Shown here: piece after piece, positions 1-10,762 of the stretch
Numbering within the stretch: position 1 is the stretch's first letter
Layout: the number at the start of each line of letters is the position of its first letter
Origin: Pegoplata infirma
Lineage: Eukaryota; Arthropoda; Insecta; Diptera; Anthomyiidae
Assembly (NCBI GenBank): GCA_963921195.1
Contig: OY992537.1
Coordinates: 200,594,581-200,658,580 of the forward strand
Direction of reading: 5' to 3'
DNA length: 64,000 nt
Translations under genes and position numbers: made by a program
The notes under the pieces: model-generated
Told to the model about the DNA's origin: nothing
Database searches by the model: none
What the model saw: the letters and a program-made list of their open reading frames with translations, nothing else

Positions 1-3000
1 CGGCAAGAGGTTCTTGACGTAACACTTGTATCAGATACATTGTCTGACAGAATTGATGACTGGAGAGTTTTGGAAGAGCATTCTTTCTCAGATCATCGCT
101 ACATTGAGTTTTTACTCAGGGAGCGTGCCCCGGTTGAGACAGTCTCTAGAAATCTGAGAAGAACAAACTGGGTGAAATATAGGGAGACTTTTTCTTTGCT
201 TTTGGATGAAGTACCCCTATCTGAACCGCATAGTTTAGCGGAAATTGACTGTCTGGTTGACCATATAACAAATGTTTGTAATAGGTGCCTGGATGCGTCT
301 TGCCCTTCTGCAAAGCCTAGAGGGAAAAAAAAGCCACCTTGGTGGTCAAATGAGTTGCAGACGAGCAGAGATTCCTGCAGAAAGCTCTTTAATAAGGCTA
401 AATTTTCAAGAGCGGACGAGGACTGGTCTGCATACAGGCTGCAACTTAAGAGTTATAAAAAGATGATCAGAAATGCAAAATGTGATTCTTGGAAAAACTT
501 CTGTGGAAACATAGAAGACGTTTCTGAGGCATCCAGGCTGCGCAAGGTTCTGGCTTCTTCTCCTTGCACCCTAGGATACCTGAAAGATCCTAATGGGGTG
601 TGGTCTTCCTCCAGTGGAGAGTCGCTGGATCTCCTTTTAAACACGCATTTTCCGGGCAATTCCATGACGCCGTTTCAAGCTTTGGAACGTTCTGACGCCC
701 AAGCATCTGAAATTGCTTCGGAAATAATAAATATGCCAACATTAATCTGGGCGATAAAAAGCTTCAGGCCCTATAAATCCCCGGGACCTGATGGTATAAT
801 CCCGGCTGAGTTGCAGCAAGTGTTGGACTATATAGCCCCGTTGCTGTATAATCTATACACAGCATGCATCAACTGGTCGTATATTCCTTTAAAGTGGAGG
901 GATACCAGAGTCGTATTTATCCCGAAGGCTGGGAAAAGTTCCCACACAGCTCCGAAGGATTTCAGACCAATAAGTCTGTCTTCTTTTTTGTTAAAGACAA
1001 TGGAACGAATGATAGACTCATATTTGCGTAGAGTGATTGACCCGAGGTTGCTTTCGACAAAGCAACATGCATACAGCAAGGGACGATCAACGGAAACAGC
1101 TCTTCATGAGCTCGTTGGTACCATCGAGAGATCGCTTTCGGTAAAGGAGTACACTATGGTGGCCTTTCTTGATATTGAGGGGGCTTTTAATAATGTCATT
1201 CCAGAATCGATAATATTGGCATTGTCTGGTCTGGGAGTAAAGCGTGAAATCGTTTTAATGGTGGAAAACCTACTTGCCAATAGACGCATAACGTCTGAAT
1301 TGGGAGCGTCCGTCATATCTCGATTTGTCAATAGGGGCACACCACAAGGAGGTGTTCTTTCGCCGCTTCTTTGGAACCTGGCACTGAATTCAATGCTACT
1401 ATCTCTAGAAGCACGTGGTTGTCATGTTATCGCATATGCTGACGATGTCGCGATAGCGGTAAAGGGGAAGCATCTGCCAACATTGCGGGACATTCTTCAG
1501 GGTTCTCTGAAAGATCTGTCTAAATGGGCAAGAGACTGTGGTCTAGGAGTTAATCCCAGTAAAACAGAGCTTGTTTTGTTTACAAGGAAAAATAAGATTC
1601 CTGCTTTTGATCCTATTTCTCTGGACGGTACTGAAATCACCTTCTCAGATGGAGCCAAGTATCTTGGAGTATTTCTAGATAGGAAGCTGAATTTCAGGCG
1701 TAATATTGAGGAACGGGTGAGAAAAGCAACGATTGCTTTGTATTCCTGTAAAAGGGCCATTGGAAAACGATGGGGTTTTAGCCCTCAAGTCGTTCATTGG
1801 ATCTATACAGCAGTGGTGCGTCCAATTTTGCTGTATGGAATCATTGTCTGGTGGCCTGCTTTGGAAACAAAAGCGAACTTTGTCTTTATCACGAAGGTAC
1901 AGAGAATGGCGTCAATGTGCATCACTGGTGCTCTTCGTACTACACCTACGGCTGCATTAGAAATCCTCCTTCACCTGATACCCTTGGACATATTGGGTAG
2001 GCAGTATGCGGCTGCGTCGGCAATTCGACTTAATAGCACGCTGCAATGGAGGAGCAGTGATTGTGGCCATAGCGCGATCTTGAAAAAGATAACAATACCA
2101 CAAAATGTGGACTGTGCTCCCTCTTTGAGCCTCTTTGAGCGCCACTTTACCACTATGATACCATCCAGGGAGTCTTGGATGGGGGATACTCCGGGTAGTG
2201 GAGCTACCATAAATTTTTACACAGATGGATCGAGGCTGCACGAACAAGTGGGCTTTGGGGTCTATTCGGAAGAGCTTGGATTGAGCCTGGCTCGTAGATT
2301 GCCAGATCATTGCAGTGTTTACCAGGCAGAGATGCTGGCAATAAAGGAAGTGGCTGACTGGTTGAGCTGCAATGTCTTGTCTACAACCGCAGTCAACATC
2401 TATACTGACAGTCAAGCCGCGGTCAAGTCCCTGGATTCAATGTTTCTGAAAACAAGATCTGCCCTTAACTGCCGCACGTCTTTAAATGAGATGGCCAAGC
2501 AGTTTAACATACGACTCATATGGGTCCCAGGGCACAGAGACATTCCAGGGAATTGCAAAGCCGATGAGCTTGCAAGACTAGGAACTACCTTACAGGTTCC
2601 AACAGAATTGGAATGTGTTGGTATGCCTCTAGAAACTTGCAAGCAAAACCTACGGCTTTGTTCTGCGACGGAGACTAATCAAAGATGGGCAAATGGATGG
2701 ACGTGTGAGACAACACGACTGATTTGGCCTTCTCTTAATCAGGGGCGCACAAGTGAGCTGATATCGCTTCCAAGAGGAGAGATTTCGACGGTGGTTTCTA
2801 TAATTACCGGACACTGTCTTATAGGGAAGCACGCAGAGCGGTTAAATGTGCCGTCGAATGACTTTTGCCGAAGTTGCATGGATGAAGAGGAGTTGGAAAC
2901 TATCGAACACTTTATTTGCCATTGCCCGGCACTTTCTGGTCAGCGACTTGCTTCACTGGGATCTAGGGAGCTGTACGATCTTTCTGATTTGTCGGATGTC

Positions 3001-3060
3001 AAAATACAACATCTAAGGAGTTTCATAAGAAGCTCAAACTGGTTTAACGACAGGGACTAG
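1..3060 (+). CDS. LOA/I-like non-LTR retrotransposon ORF2, 3' part (endonuclease end, reverse transcriptase, RNase H)
   Basis: The frame is open from the left window edge to the stop at 3058-3060, so the true start lies outside. The first codons match the end of an apurinic-type endonuclease domain, including SDHRYIEF. Numbering residues from the TTG at 40, the reverse transcriptase shows FRPISLSS near 308, DIEGAF near 378, PQGGVLSP near 434 and the catalytic YADD at 466-469. RNase H follows with FYTDGS (Asp 729), YQAEMLA, YTDSQAA and VPGHRDIPGN. A C-x2-C-x10-H-x4-C zinc motif starts at 943. This order (endonuclease, RT, RNase H, zinc motif) is known for the LOA and I clades; Jockey and CR1 lack RNase H. 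The protein would nick target DNA and reverse transcribe its own RNA there. All visible catalytic residues are present with no frameshift, so this copy looks young. The clade is inferred from layout and tail, not from a phylogeny. Confidence 0.93.
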   Translation, partial: RQEVLDVTLVSDTLSDRIDDWRVLEEHSFSDHRYIEFLLRERAPVETVSRNLRRTNWVKYRETFSLLLDEVPLSEPHSLAEIDCLVDHITNVCNRCLDASCPSAKPRGKKKPPWWSNELQTSRDSCRKLFNKAKFSRADEDWSAYRLQLKSYKKMIRNAKCDSWKNFCGNIEDVSEASRLRKVLASSPCTLGYLKDPNGVWSSSSGESLDLLLNTHFPGNSMTPFQALERSDAQASEIASEIINMPTLIWAIKSFRPYKSPGPDGIIPAELQQVLDYIAPLLYNLYTACINWSYIPLKWRDTRVVFIPKAGKSSHTAPKDFRPISLSSFLLKTMERMIDSYLRRVIDPRLLSTKQHAYSKGRSTETALHELVGTIERSLSVKEYTMVAFLDIEGAFNNVIPESIILALSGLGVKREIVLMVENLLANRRITSELGASVISRFVNRGTPQGGVLSPLLWNLALNSMLLSLEARGCHVIAYADDVAIAVKGKHLPTLRDILQGSLKDLSKWARDCGLGVNPSKTELVLFTRKNKIPAFDPISLDGTEITFSDGAKYLGVFLDRKLNFRRNIEERVRKATIALYSCKRAIGKRWGFSPQVVHWIYTAVVRPILLYGIIVWWPALETKANFVFITKVQRMASMCITGALRTTPTAALEILLHLIPLDILGRQYAAASAIRLNSTLQWRSSDCGHSAILKKITIPQNVDCAPSLSLFERHFTTMIPSRESWMGDTPGSGATINFYTDGSRLHEQVGFGVYSEELGLSLARRLPDHCSVYQAEMLAIKEVADWLSCNVLSTTAVNIYTDSQAAVKSLDSMFLKTRSALNCRTSLNEMAKQFNIRLIWVPGHRDIPGNCKADELARLGTTLQVPTELECVGMPLETCKQNLRLCSATETNQRWANGWTCETTRLIWPSLNQGRTSELISLPRGEISTVVSIITGHCLIGKHAERLNVPSNDFCRSCMDEEELETIEHFICHCPALSGQRLASLGSRELYDLSDLSDVKIQHLRSFIRSSNWFNDRD

Positions 3061-3166
3061 TAGGGAAACCTATTACGATCCCGTGGTATCACAATGGACC
3101 TCAGAGTCTACGTGTGTTGACGTAAAACGTCAGCAGCCACTTACAACCTAACCTAACCTAACCTGT
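3061..3166 (+). mobile_element. 3' UTR and (CCTAA)n tail of the first retrotransposon
   Basis: About 85 bases of non-coding sequence follow the stop, then almost four copies of CCTAA at 3146-3164. Non-LTR elements of the LOA and I types often end in a short tandem repeat rather than poly(A), so this marks the 3' end. The second element in the window ends in a different pentamer, CAACT. No target duplication can be checked because the 5' end is outside the window. Confidence 0.8.
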
Positions 3167-3739
3167 GTAATTGGCCGTGGTTTAATAGTAAGCATCACAT
3201 TTAATGATTTATTTAAGCTAAGCCTAATTATAATACTTAAAAGTTATCAAAAACTTACAAAAATTCGATACTTTATTTAGAAAAAAAAATTTAGGCGAAA
3301 ATCTATTTTCATAAAAACTGTGATAAATTTTAAACCTGTAAAAACTTGCAAGAAATGTCTGCATGACAACGTTCAGTAATAAATTACCTATAAGTTGTAT
3401 GTAGTAACTCGACACGATATGCCTGGATTCGGTTTTGGCAAGCTGCAGAAGTTTCATAAGACCTCAAAAATATTGTTATTATTGACCATACTTCAAAGTA
3501 CAAAAAATGTAAGAAGAAGATCGATAATAAATTTCTTATTAATGTCCAGAATAAGTATAAATCTGTAGCTTTCTTGTATATAAACCATTTTGAAACCATT
3601 GATATAACATGGATAATATGATGTTATTAGTTGAACACTTGTGTATATATATATTTTTTTTTAAATATTGGATACCAAAAATGTTATTTCATTCGCATAT
3701 TTAACAAAGTTAAAGACCTAATTCCAAAAAATGGTTATT
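3167..3739. other. AT-rich intergenic DNA without recognisable gene
   Basis: I see only AT-rich sequence with short chance open frames on the reverse strand and no domain motifs. It separates the retrotransposon tail from a decayed mini-me end. Confidence 0.6.
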
Positions 3740-3953
3740 AGTTTGATCAGAACACACCCTTAGCTTGCCCCTAACTCTATTAATTCCCAATTTTAAGGAC
3801 ATTAATTTTTGGACTTTTGTCCAGCTAGATTTTGATTTGGAACCAATGTGCCTCGCCCAAAAAACAAAACGCCCCTGCAATTTTTTTTTATTTTTTTCCA
3901 TGTTGGAGGGTATAAAAGATTCGGCACAGCCGAATTTAACACTCTTACTTGTT
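3740..3953 (-). mobile_element. mini-me/DINE-1-like element, terminal fragment (family 1)
   Basis: It ends with the family terminus: GGAGGGTATAAAAG, then TTCGGCACAGCCGAA, then CTTACTTG. The same terminus lies at 61380-61426 and, reversed, at 16774-16830. The GC-rich string AACGCCCCTG just before it is shared with the copy at 60716. The (GTCY)n end is missing, so this is a partial reverse-strand copy. Confidence 0.6.
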
Positions 3954-4127
3954 TTTTTGCCATTTTTGTAAAAAAAAGAAAAATTACTAATTTTTTTTTT
4001 TGAGTGTAAAATTTTTTTCGAGCGTAAATTTTTTTTAGTTTAAAAATATTTTTAAAGTAATTTTTGCAGGTTTCTAATGTTTTTAAAGCTTGTTTTTTTA
4101 AGACTCGGTTTTTTCAGCACGTGAATT
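3954..4127. other. AT-rich spacer
   Basis: Homopolymer-rich sequence between two mini-me fragments, with a GAGTGTA string after a T-run at 3993 that resembles one end of the CACTC MITE family. Confidence 0.4.
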
Positions 4128-4626
4128 TAAGGTGAAACGAATCTGAAATTTACGGATTTGCTAATAACTTTTGAACCACTAGACCGATTTGGCTAAAATT
4201 CAATATGAACTATGCCAGAGGAACGACAAATATATATGCTAAGCGTCAGCATCCTCAGATATGCCTCTCGAAAGTTATTGTGTTTTTTATTTAGTAAATT
4301 CGCGAAAACCCCTTGCCGAAATTCACTCTTTTGCTCATAACTTTTGAACAACTAAACCGATTTTGCTAGATTTCAATACCAACCTGACCAGAAAAATGGC
4401 CAAAATATATGTCTAACTAAGGATTATCCGTAAAGTCTTTCAAAAGTTAGATTGTTTTCAACAGACGGACAGACGGACGGACGGACATCGCTAGATCGTC
4501 TTGAAATCGATCGAGGATCATGAATATATATACTTTATGGGGTCCGAGACCAACATTTCGAGGTGTTACAAATGGTGTGACATACTTAATATACACTCTA
4601 TCACTAGAGTGGAGGGTATAAAAAGA
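4128..4626 (+). mobile_element. mini-me/DINE-1-like element, family 1
   Basis: The 3' half carries the hallmark of dipteran mini-me elements read on the reverse strand: (GGAC)n at 4463-4486, a core of about 35 bases containing GATCGAGGATCATGA, then a (TA)n run at 4523-4532. It ends in GGAGGGTATAAAA at 4612-4624. Mini-me elements are known to consist of (TA)n, a conserved 33-bp core and (GTCY)n, and belong to the DINE-1/Helentron group. No coding capacity is seen. The 5' limit is approximate. Confidence 0.72.
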
Positions 4627-4869
4627 AAAAGCAACAAAAAGAAGAAAGAATGCAATTTAAAAAAAAAAATCTATAGGAGATGAATTTTGAAATCCGAAAT
4701 TTTTTCATCGAAAAATATCTAAACGTTTTTAAAGGAAAAATCTAAAAATTTTTATTAGGAAAATCTAAAAATTTTTACTTAAAAATTGTTTGTAAAAAAA
4801 ATCTGTCAGTCTGAAAATTTTCTGTGGAAAAAAGTGTTGTGTCACGTCAATTTTTGTATAAAAAAATTA

Positions 4870-5193
4870 CTTATACTTTTCCTATCGAAAAAATGTATCA
4901 GAATCTGAGAATTTTTCTATACAAAAATTGCCTTACATTCAGAGACTTTCTTTTAAAAGAAAAATGTCTCACAATCTGAGACTTTTTCTATAGGAAAAAT
5001 GTCTCAGATTCAGAGACTTTTCTATAGGAAAAATGTCTCAGTATCTGAGACATTTTCTTAGAAAAAACGTTTCAGAATTTGAGACTTTTTCTATAGGAAA
5101 AATGTCTCAGCATCTGAGACTTTTTCTATAGGAAAAATGTCTCAGAATCTGAGACTTTTTCTATAGGAAAAATGTCCCAGAATATTAGAAAAA
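4870..5193 (+). repeat. 35-bp minisatellite, short diverged array
   Basis: About nine imperfect units contain GTCTCAGAATCTGAGAC, an 8-bp inverted repeat around one base, followed by TTTTTCTATAGGAAAAA. The first units are strongly diverged and those after 4960 are regular. The same unit, with AAG in place of AGG, forms the 1.1-kb array at 23618-24716. Confidence 0.9.
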
Positions 5194-6454
5194 AAAGTAC
5201 CCAGTACTTTTCACCATGTCCTTGTAACCCGGCAAAAAGCTATATATTTATAATTTGTAAAAATTCGAAGATTTAAAATCGGACTTATTGCAGGAGATAC
5301 CCTAAGGCTGCCCCAATCTTGAAAATAAAAAATTGTTCTCCTAATAATGAAAAGAGTACCTTTCCTTCTGTTACTTGTTTCAAAATTTTGTTGTTTATAC
5401 ATATTTCCAACAATATTTTTAATAAATTAAAACAAATTTATGCAAGTACTTGAATTTGAATTTGCATAAAAAAGATTTGTGTTTTATATTTATATACAAT
5501 TTTTGTGTCGAATTTTATTTATCACAAAGACAAAAAAAAAATGGGTGAACCAAAAAAATAAAAAATATATATTTTCAAAGCCTTTAACAGCAGTTTGTTT
5601 ACTTCGATGCGTTTAAAAAAAATATATAAATAAATAAAAACCTTGTTGTATATTTTACTTTTGTATATAAATTTTTACAAGTAGACCACTTACCCTTAAC
5701 CTAAACCAAAGATACAAAAAAAAAAGGAAAGCTTTTTTTCTATTTTCCAAAAAAAAAAATTAAATCCTAGAAATCCTTTTTACATCATAGTCATCAAGAA
5801 TGGCATCCATAGATGGATGTTGTTATACAAACATAAAAATAACTAACCAACACACTGACAAACATCTTCTCTATGTAACAGTTAAGTGTATTTACAATAT
5901 ATATAAAATGTATAACAAGAGATTTTAACAAGAGAGAGCGTATAGTTGTGGGTTTTGGGTTCTGGGTTTTTGGTTGTTGTTGGTATAAAATGTTGCCTGT
6001 TGTTGTTGATTTTATTTTCCTGTTTTTCATTGTGTAAGTGTTACTTTATACGTTAGTATAAGTTTATATATATGTGTGCCTGTATAAATTTTGATTCTAT
6101 TTATTCGTTAGTCGTTTGTTGTGTTTGTTTTTCTATAAACGAAAGGGCAACCTTGACATATTTTCTACTTGATACATATTTTTTTTTACACATAAATATT
6201 GTATTCCATATATTCCAATAAAGCAAGAACAACAAAAATGAAAACATCATTTTGTATATAACAACTCTTTGAATATTGCATGTCAATTTTGTTATGATGA
6301 CTTTTGTTTCGGATGTGGTTTAAGTTTTCAGCACTCAAAAGAAAATCTCTGTTGGAAAATCTGTTATTCACATTTTTCTTTTTTAAATTAGGCAATTTTT
6401 TTTAAAGATTTATATTGTTCAGTTCATTCTTAAACAATTTTGTATTTTGTAAAC
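5194..6454. other. AT-rich intergenic DNA without recognisable gene
   Basis: About 1.26 kb of low-complexity AT-rich sequence. The only local structure is a GT-rich stretch at 5940-6025 with several GTTGTTG and GGGTTTT strings. Open frames here are short and carry no motif. Confidence 0.6.
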
Positions 6455-6595
6455 AAGTCGGACGGACAATTTAAGAATGTCTCAGACGCGATCAACTATC
6501 AAAAAATATTTTATGTGGTTATAGACTCATATCTCGATGCTTACACGGAATGATAAAGTAAGTTTATCTATTTATTGTGGTTGGAGCGAATAGCT
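6455..6595 (+). mobile_element. Decayed mini-me terminus, family 1
   Basis: A short GGACGGACA run at 6460-6470 is followed by GAATGTCTCAGA-type core, then TTACACGGAATGATAAAG and TTGTGGTTGGAG. This aligns base by base with the end of the copy at 17307-17466, but with many substitutions and loss of most of the (GGAC)n. It is an old copy. Confidence 0.6.
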
Positions 6596-7016
6596 ACAAA
6601 AAAAAAAAACACTTTGTCATATTACTAGGAAAAGTCTCGTAATCCCATTTTACCAATATTTGACAGTTTTCCTGGTTTTTGAACAAATCGAAATTTACAT
6701 TATTTTTTGTAATTTTACAATTTCTTTTGTAATTTTACAAATTTCCAAGTTAATTTTACAAAAAAAAAATCTAGTAAATTCACAAGAATTCCTTGTAATC
6801 TTAATTGCGCCAAAAAAAAACTGTAAATTTACAATTTTATTGGTAAAAAGCTGTAAAATTACAAAATTATTGGTAAAAAGCTTGTAAAATTACTAGGAAT
6901 TCTCGTAAAATAGGAGGTAGCAAAAAATCTAATATTGCGAAACCTCTTTGTAAATTTTATCGTGTCAAAAAATTTACAAGTTTTTCTTTTAATTTTGCAA
7001 GGTTTTTTTGAGTGTA
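6596..7016. mobile_element. CACTC-type MITE, about 420 bp
   Basis: The right end is an A/T-rich stretch closing with TTTTTTTGAGTG followed by TA at 7012-7018. The interior is made of short palindromic strings such as TTGTAAATTTAC and TTGTAAAATTAC. These features repeat in the elements at 7671, 15641 and 57711. The left end is degraded. Confidence 0.55.
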
Positions 7017-7189
7017 TAAACAAAATCTGAAAATTATATAAAAGTAAAAAAAAATCTGGAAACTTCAGATATGCTGTAAAAATAAGCAGTATCGGCGAGA
7101 TTATTGGGGGACTCCTTTCACTTAGCAATAAATGTTAACAAATTTAGTTACTATGAATTTCACAATAAAAATTGTGTTGTGTTTCCACA

Positions 7190-7350
7190 GAAGTTTTCCA
7201 AAACTAATTCTGACTATCTTCTTATAACTATAAGGTCCAGCCAATGCAGACCAGTCCTCGACCCACTGCCTGAACCGGGCCACAATCCCTAAGAAAAACT
7301 CAATGTAGCGATGATCTGAGAACAAAATGTTCTTCCCAAACTCTCAATTT
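7190..7350 (-). pseudogene. Decayed, internally deleted LOA-like fragment
   Basis: The reverse strand reads a close match to the first retrotransposon around its endonuclease end (TCAGATCATCGCTACATTGA, equal to 90-109), then jumps to a match with GAGGACTGGTCTGCAT (418-433) and TTCTGTGGAAACA. About 280 bases that separate these blocks in the first element are missing. The fragment contains frame disruptions and encodes nothing whole. It shows that this family inserted here earlier and decayed. Confidence 0.8.
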
Positions 7351-7670
7351 TGCTTAAATCGAAAAAGGGCGAGTTTCCAAAAATAAATTATTGAAATTTG
7401 AATAAAAATCTGTTATTTTGAAGCAGATTTTGACCAAATTTCTATGAGACTTGTAAAACTTGTAAAACTTTAAGAACTTCAAGGATACACTTTTTAAGAA
7501 TTGCAAGGACATGCAAAAACATTTTTTTTTTTTATTTTTGTGACACAAAAAAAAGTTTTTAAGAATTATAATATTAACCCTTAACTGCATATTATGCGAT
7601 AACATTGCAAGAACATGCAAAAAAGTTTTTTTTTTCATAATTTTTGTTTTTATTTCTTACATTGGATGCA
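7351..7670. other. AT-rich DNA with a local duplicated motif
   Basis: AT-rich spacer. The stretch TTTAAGAATTATAATATT followed by ACCCTTAACTGCATATT at 7557-7595 recurs as a diverged direct copy at 9262-9306, on the far side of the MITE, so a small tandem duplication seems to predate the MITE insertion. Confidence 0.5.
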
Positions 7671-9227
7671 CACTCAAAAAAAAAGTTTGTAAAATGACAT
7701 AAAATCCCCGTGATTTTACGGGGCAGGTTTTGTAAAATATGTACTAGCATGAATCCCCGTAATGTTACGGGGATAATTTGTAAATTGATTTAACAAACGA
7801 AAATGTAAATTTACAATTTTTTTTTTTGTAAAATATTAACAAAAACAAAGTTGTAAATTTACAAAATAAAGTAGAAAATCAAACAACAAAATTGTAAATT
7901 TACAAATTGTTTGGTTAAACTACTGTTTTTTATGGCAAAAAAACTTGTATATTTACAATAAAAAGTGGTAAATTTACAATTTTTATTGTAAATATACCAT
8001 TTTTTCTTATTTTTTGCCGTAGAAACAGTAGTTTAACCAAATAATTTGTAAATTTACAATATTGTTTTCGTATTTTCTACTTAATTTTTGTAAAATTACA
8101 ATTTTTTTCTGTAAGTATACAATTTTGTTTTTTAAATTTTCATATTTGTTTTGTAAATTTACAAAAAATTTGGTTTATTTACATATTTGTTTTGTAAATT
8201 TAAAGGTTTTTTCTATTGGTGCATCTTATTTTTCCTTCTTCGGCAGCTGGAGTAGCACTTCAACAACCTGAGGTGTTTTTTTTTTCACTTCAACACTTTA
8301 AAAAAACTTTTTAAATATAATACTGCACTTTTTTATTTTTTTTCGACATTTCGTTTTTCTTAAGTAGAAAATATGAGAATTGCGAAGGAGGCTACACAAG
8401 AAATTTCTTATATTTTCAGGAAAAATTGGTCAAAAAATAACAATTTTTTTTTGAATTTTTAATTATTTTTACAAGTATTTTTAAAAAATCTGAAAATTTT
8501 TTTTTGGATATTGTAGATTGGATGTTCAAGTACCTGTTAAAATAAGAAAAACTTATTTTTTCATTATTGGGAGCTTTTTATTGACATTTTAGGTGCCAAA
8601 TTTAAAAAAAAAAATACCAAAAAAATATGATAAAATTACCAAAAAAATGGTTAAAATACAAAAAAAAACTAGAACAATTATATAGTAGAAACACATAAAA
8701 ATTGTGGTATTTTATTTTTTATTTATAAAAAATGATTTTTAACTAAATTTTTTATTCCAAAACGCAAAAAAAAAATCTGAATTTAGAAAATTTTTGCGTG
8801 TCCTATTGTTGAATAATTTAATTTTTTTTGTAAAACAACATTAATTTTGTACTTTTTAATACATACATTTCAAACTGAAAGCCTTGTAAACGATCTTAAA
8901 AAAATGCTTGTAATAAAACATTTTTTTTTGGTAGAAAGACTAAATAACATCAAGTAAAATTTTGTTGTACAATTACAATTTTCTTGTGTAAAAAAACTAA
9001 ACACCTTGTGATATTTTTTTAATTTGTAAAATAATTCACTTTTTGTTAAATTTACCTCAAAACTTTGTAAAATAAATTTACCAACATATAATAGTAAAAT
9101 TACAAAGCAAACTGTAGTTTTCGTTTTATTAAATATACAACAATTTTTGTAAAAAGACAAAAATATTGGTAAAATAGAATTACAAGACCTTTTACATGTA
9201 ATTTTACAAACTTTTTTTTTTTGAGTG
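7671..9227. mobile_element. CACTC-type MITE, 1.56 kb, with terminal inverted repeats
   Basis: The left end CACTCAAAAAAAAAAG and right end CTTTTTTTTTTTTGAGTG are inverted copies, and both are flanked by CA (7669-7670 and 9228-9229), a two-base target duplication. Other copies are flanked by TA. The interior has many TTGTAAATTTACAA palindromes, a large hairpin near 7970 and a block at 8215-8640 shared with the copy at 15641. No transposase frame is visible, so it would be non-autonomous; the two-base TA-like target suggests a mariner-type relative, which is inference. Confidence 0.75.
7845..8110. repeat. Large imperfect hairpin inside the MITE
   Basis: Arms of about 125-130 bases face each other around 7970-7975. 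GGTTAAACTACTGTTTTT on the left pairs with the reverse complement in AACAGTAGTTTAACC on the right, and GTAGAAAATC pairs with TATTTTCTAC. The arms contain several TTGTAAATTTACAA strings that are self-complementary. Confidence 0.8.
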
Positions 9228-9324
9228 CAGTAGCAATACTATTTGAAACAAAATATTTTTTTAAGAATTATTAAATTACCCCTTAACTGCATGAAACTGC
9301 ATATTGCCATTTTTATTGTTTGTA

Positions 9325-9680
9325 CACTCACAAAAAAAATTGGTAAAACGCCTTCTAAAATGCATTGTAATCCCGTTCTACCAATATTTTAAATATGTTG
9401 CTTGTTTTTTAACAAAAAATCTTGTAATTTGCTCAAACGAGAACTAAAGTTTTATTGGTAATTTTACAAATTTATTTTCGTAATTATATTCTATCATTTT
9501 GAAAGGTTATTTTACAAAAAAAAAAAAACTGTAATTTTAAAACAAAGTTTATATTACGAGGATTCTAGTTGATTTACAAGAAAAAACTGTTATTTTACAA
9601 AAAATATGTTATATGAGGATTTATGTTGTTTAACAAAAAAAAAACTACTGCTATTTTTTTCTAAATTTTCTATTTTTTTA
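9325..9680. mobile_element. CACTC-type MITE, left part only
   Basis: TA followed by CACTCACAAAAAAAATTGG matches the family's left end, and the following sequence has TTGTAATCCCGTT and TTTTACAAA strings as in the other copies. I cannot find a matching GAGTG end nearby, so it is truncated or too decayed. Confidence 0.45.
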
Positions 9681-10060
9681 AAAAAATTTCCATGTCCCGG
9701 TCATTTTTTTTTTTTTATTGAAAGATTTTAAAAAAAAATTTGACAAAATTTTGAAAATTTTTACGAGGATTCTAGTTAATTTACAGTTATTTTACAAAAA
9801 TGATTTTATTACGAGGATTTATGTTGTTTAACAAATTTTTTTTTTGTAAATTTTCTGAGTCTCTAACACATTTTTTTGCGTTTTGGAGTAAAGAATTATA
9901 AAAAAAGATTAAAAATAAAAAATTTCATAAAGTTTTCGAAGTCCTAAAATTTTTTTGGAAAATTTTCTTAGTCCCAGACAAAAAAATTTCATTAAAAATG
10001 CTTTTAGAGAAAAAAACAATTTTTGCATTCAAAAATTCATTTACAATGCATTAAAAATAA
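9681..10060. other. AT-rich DNA without recognisable gene
   Basis: Homopolymer A and T tracts dominate. A string near 9767 (TTACGAGGATTCTAGTT) repeats an earlier one at 9553, consistent with degraded MITE sequence. Confidence 0.4.
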
Positions 10061-10362
10061 AACAAAAAAGTAAGAAAGCTATATTCGGCTGAGCCGAATC
10101 TTTAAATACCCTCCACAATGTTAACCAATGCACTATGGTTTCGCAGACGACCTTTCCTGGCCAAAATTAAATTTTCTCAAAAATGATTTTATAGAAAATC
10201 GTAGACACTTACAAACAACAGAAAACACATTTTGTTTTTGTATACACTCATTAACCGTTCAAAAACAAATTTAGCTAAAAATAAAAAAAAAACGTATTTT
10301 TTTTTTTATTTTTTCAATTATTTTTTTGAGTTTAAATACAAAAAATTTCTTATAATATTATA

Positions 10363-10576
10363 CTACCCAAACCAGGAAAGGTTCGTACCCCACTATTTAA
10401 TTTTCATATATAAACTTTGAGTAGCTGTATTTCGCCCAAATATTAACCGATTTTAATGCTTATACACTCATTTGAAAGGTAATTTTATTCCCTTCAAGAA
10501 TCATTAATTGAAGATAATATTTTAAAAAAATTAGCTTTGTTACAAATCAATAGCTTCATGTACTCAAAATTAACTT
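10363..10576 (+). repeat. Left terminal inverted repeat of the Tc1-like element
   Basis: It starts CTACCCAAACCAGGAAAGG and its inverse closes the element at 13760-13973 (CCTTTCCTGGTTAGGGTTG). A few substitutions and small gaps separate the arms, so the insertion is not recent. Confidence 0.88.
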
Positions 10577-10620
10577 ATTTTTATTTTGACCATTTTAATG
10601 CCCTGATTCAGTATTTCGTA

Positions 10621-10715
10621 CGAAGTGAGTGACTAGAAATTTTGTACGTAAAACAAAAACAAATTTGAGTTTTTTGTTTTTGTTTTGCGTACAAATTTTG
10701 TAGTCACTCACTTCG
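10621..10715. repeat. Hairpin with about 43-bp arms inside the Tc1-like element
   Basis: CGAAGTGAGTGACTA at 10621 is answered by TAGTCACTCACTTCG ending at 10715, and the inner parts (TTTTGTACG and AAACAAAAAC) also pair, leaving a loop of about nine bases. It sits between the left inverted repeat and the 3' end of the transposase remnant. CAGWATTTCGTAC occurs as a direct repeat at 10609-10621 and 10735-10747 on either side. A small foldback or MITE insertion is likely. Confidence 0.75.
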
Positions 10716-10762
10716 ATCGAGATAGCGAATCGCACAGAATTTCGTACTGCATATAAAAGATT

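Noticed and set aside
1957..2415. 152-codon reverse-strand frame, and other frames opposite the two retrotransposon genes
   Set aside because: Shadows of the RT and RNase H coding sequence; no motifs of their own.
3146..3164. Telomeric DNA
   Set aside because: Fewer than four pentamers directly after a retrotransposon 3' UTR; a tail is the simpler reading.
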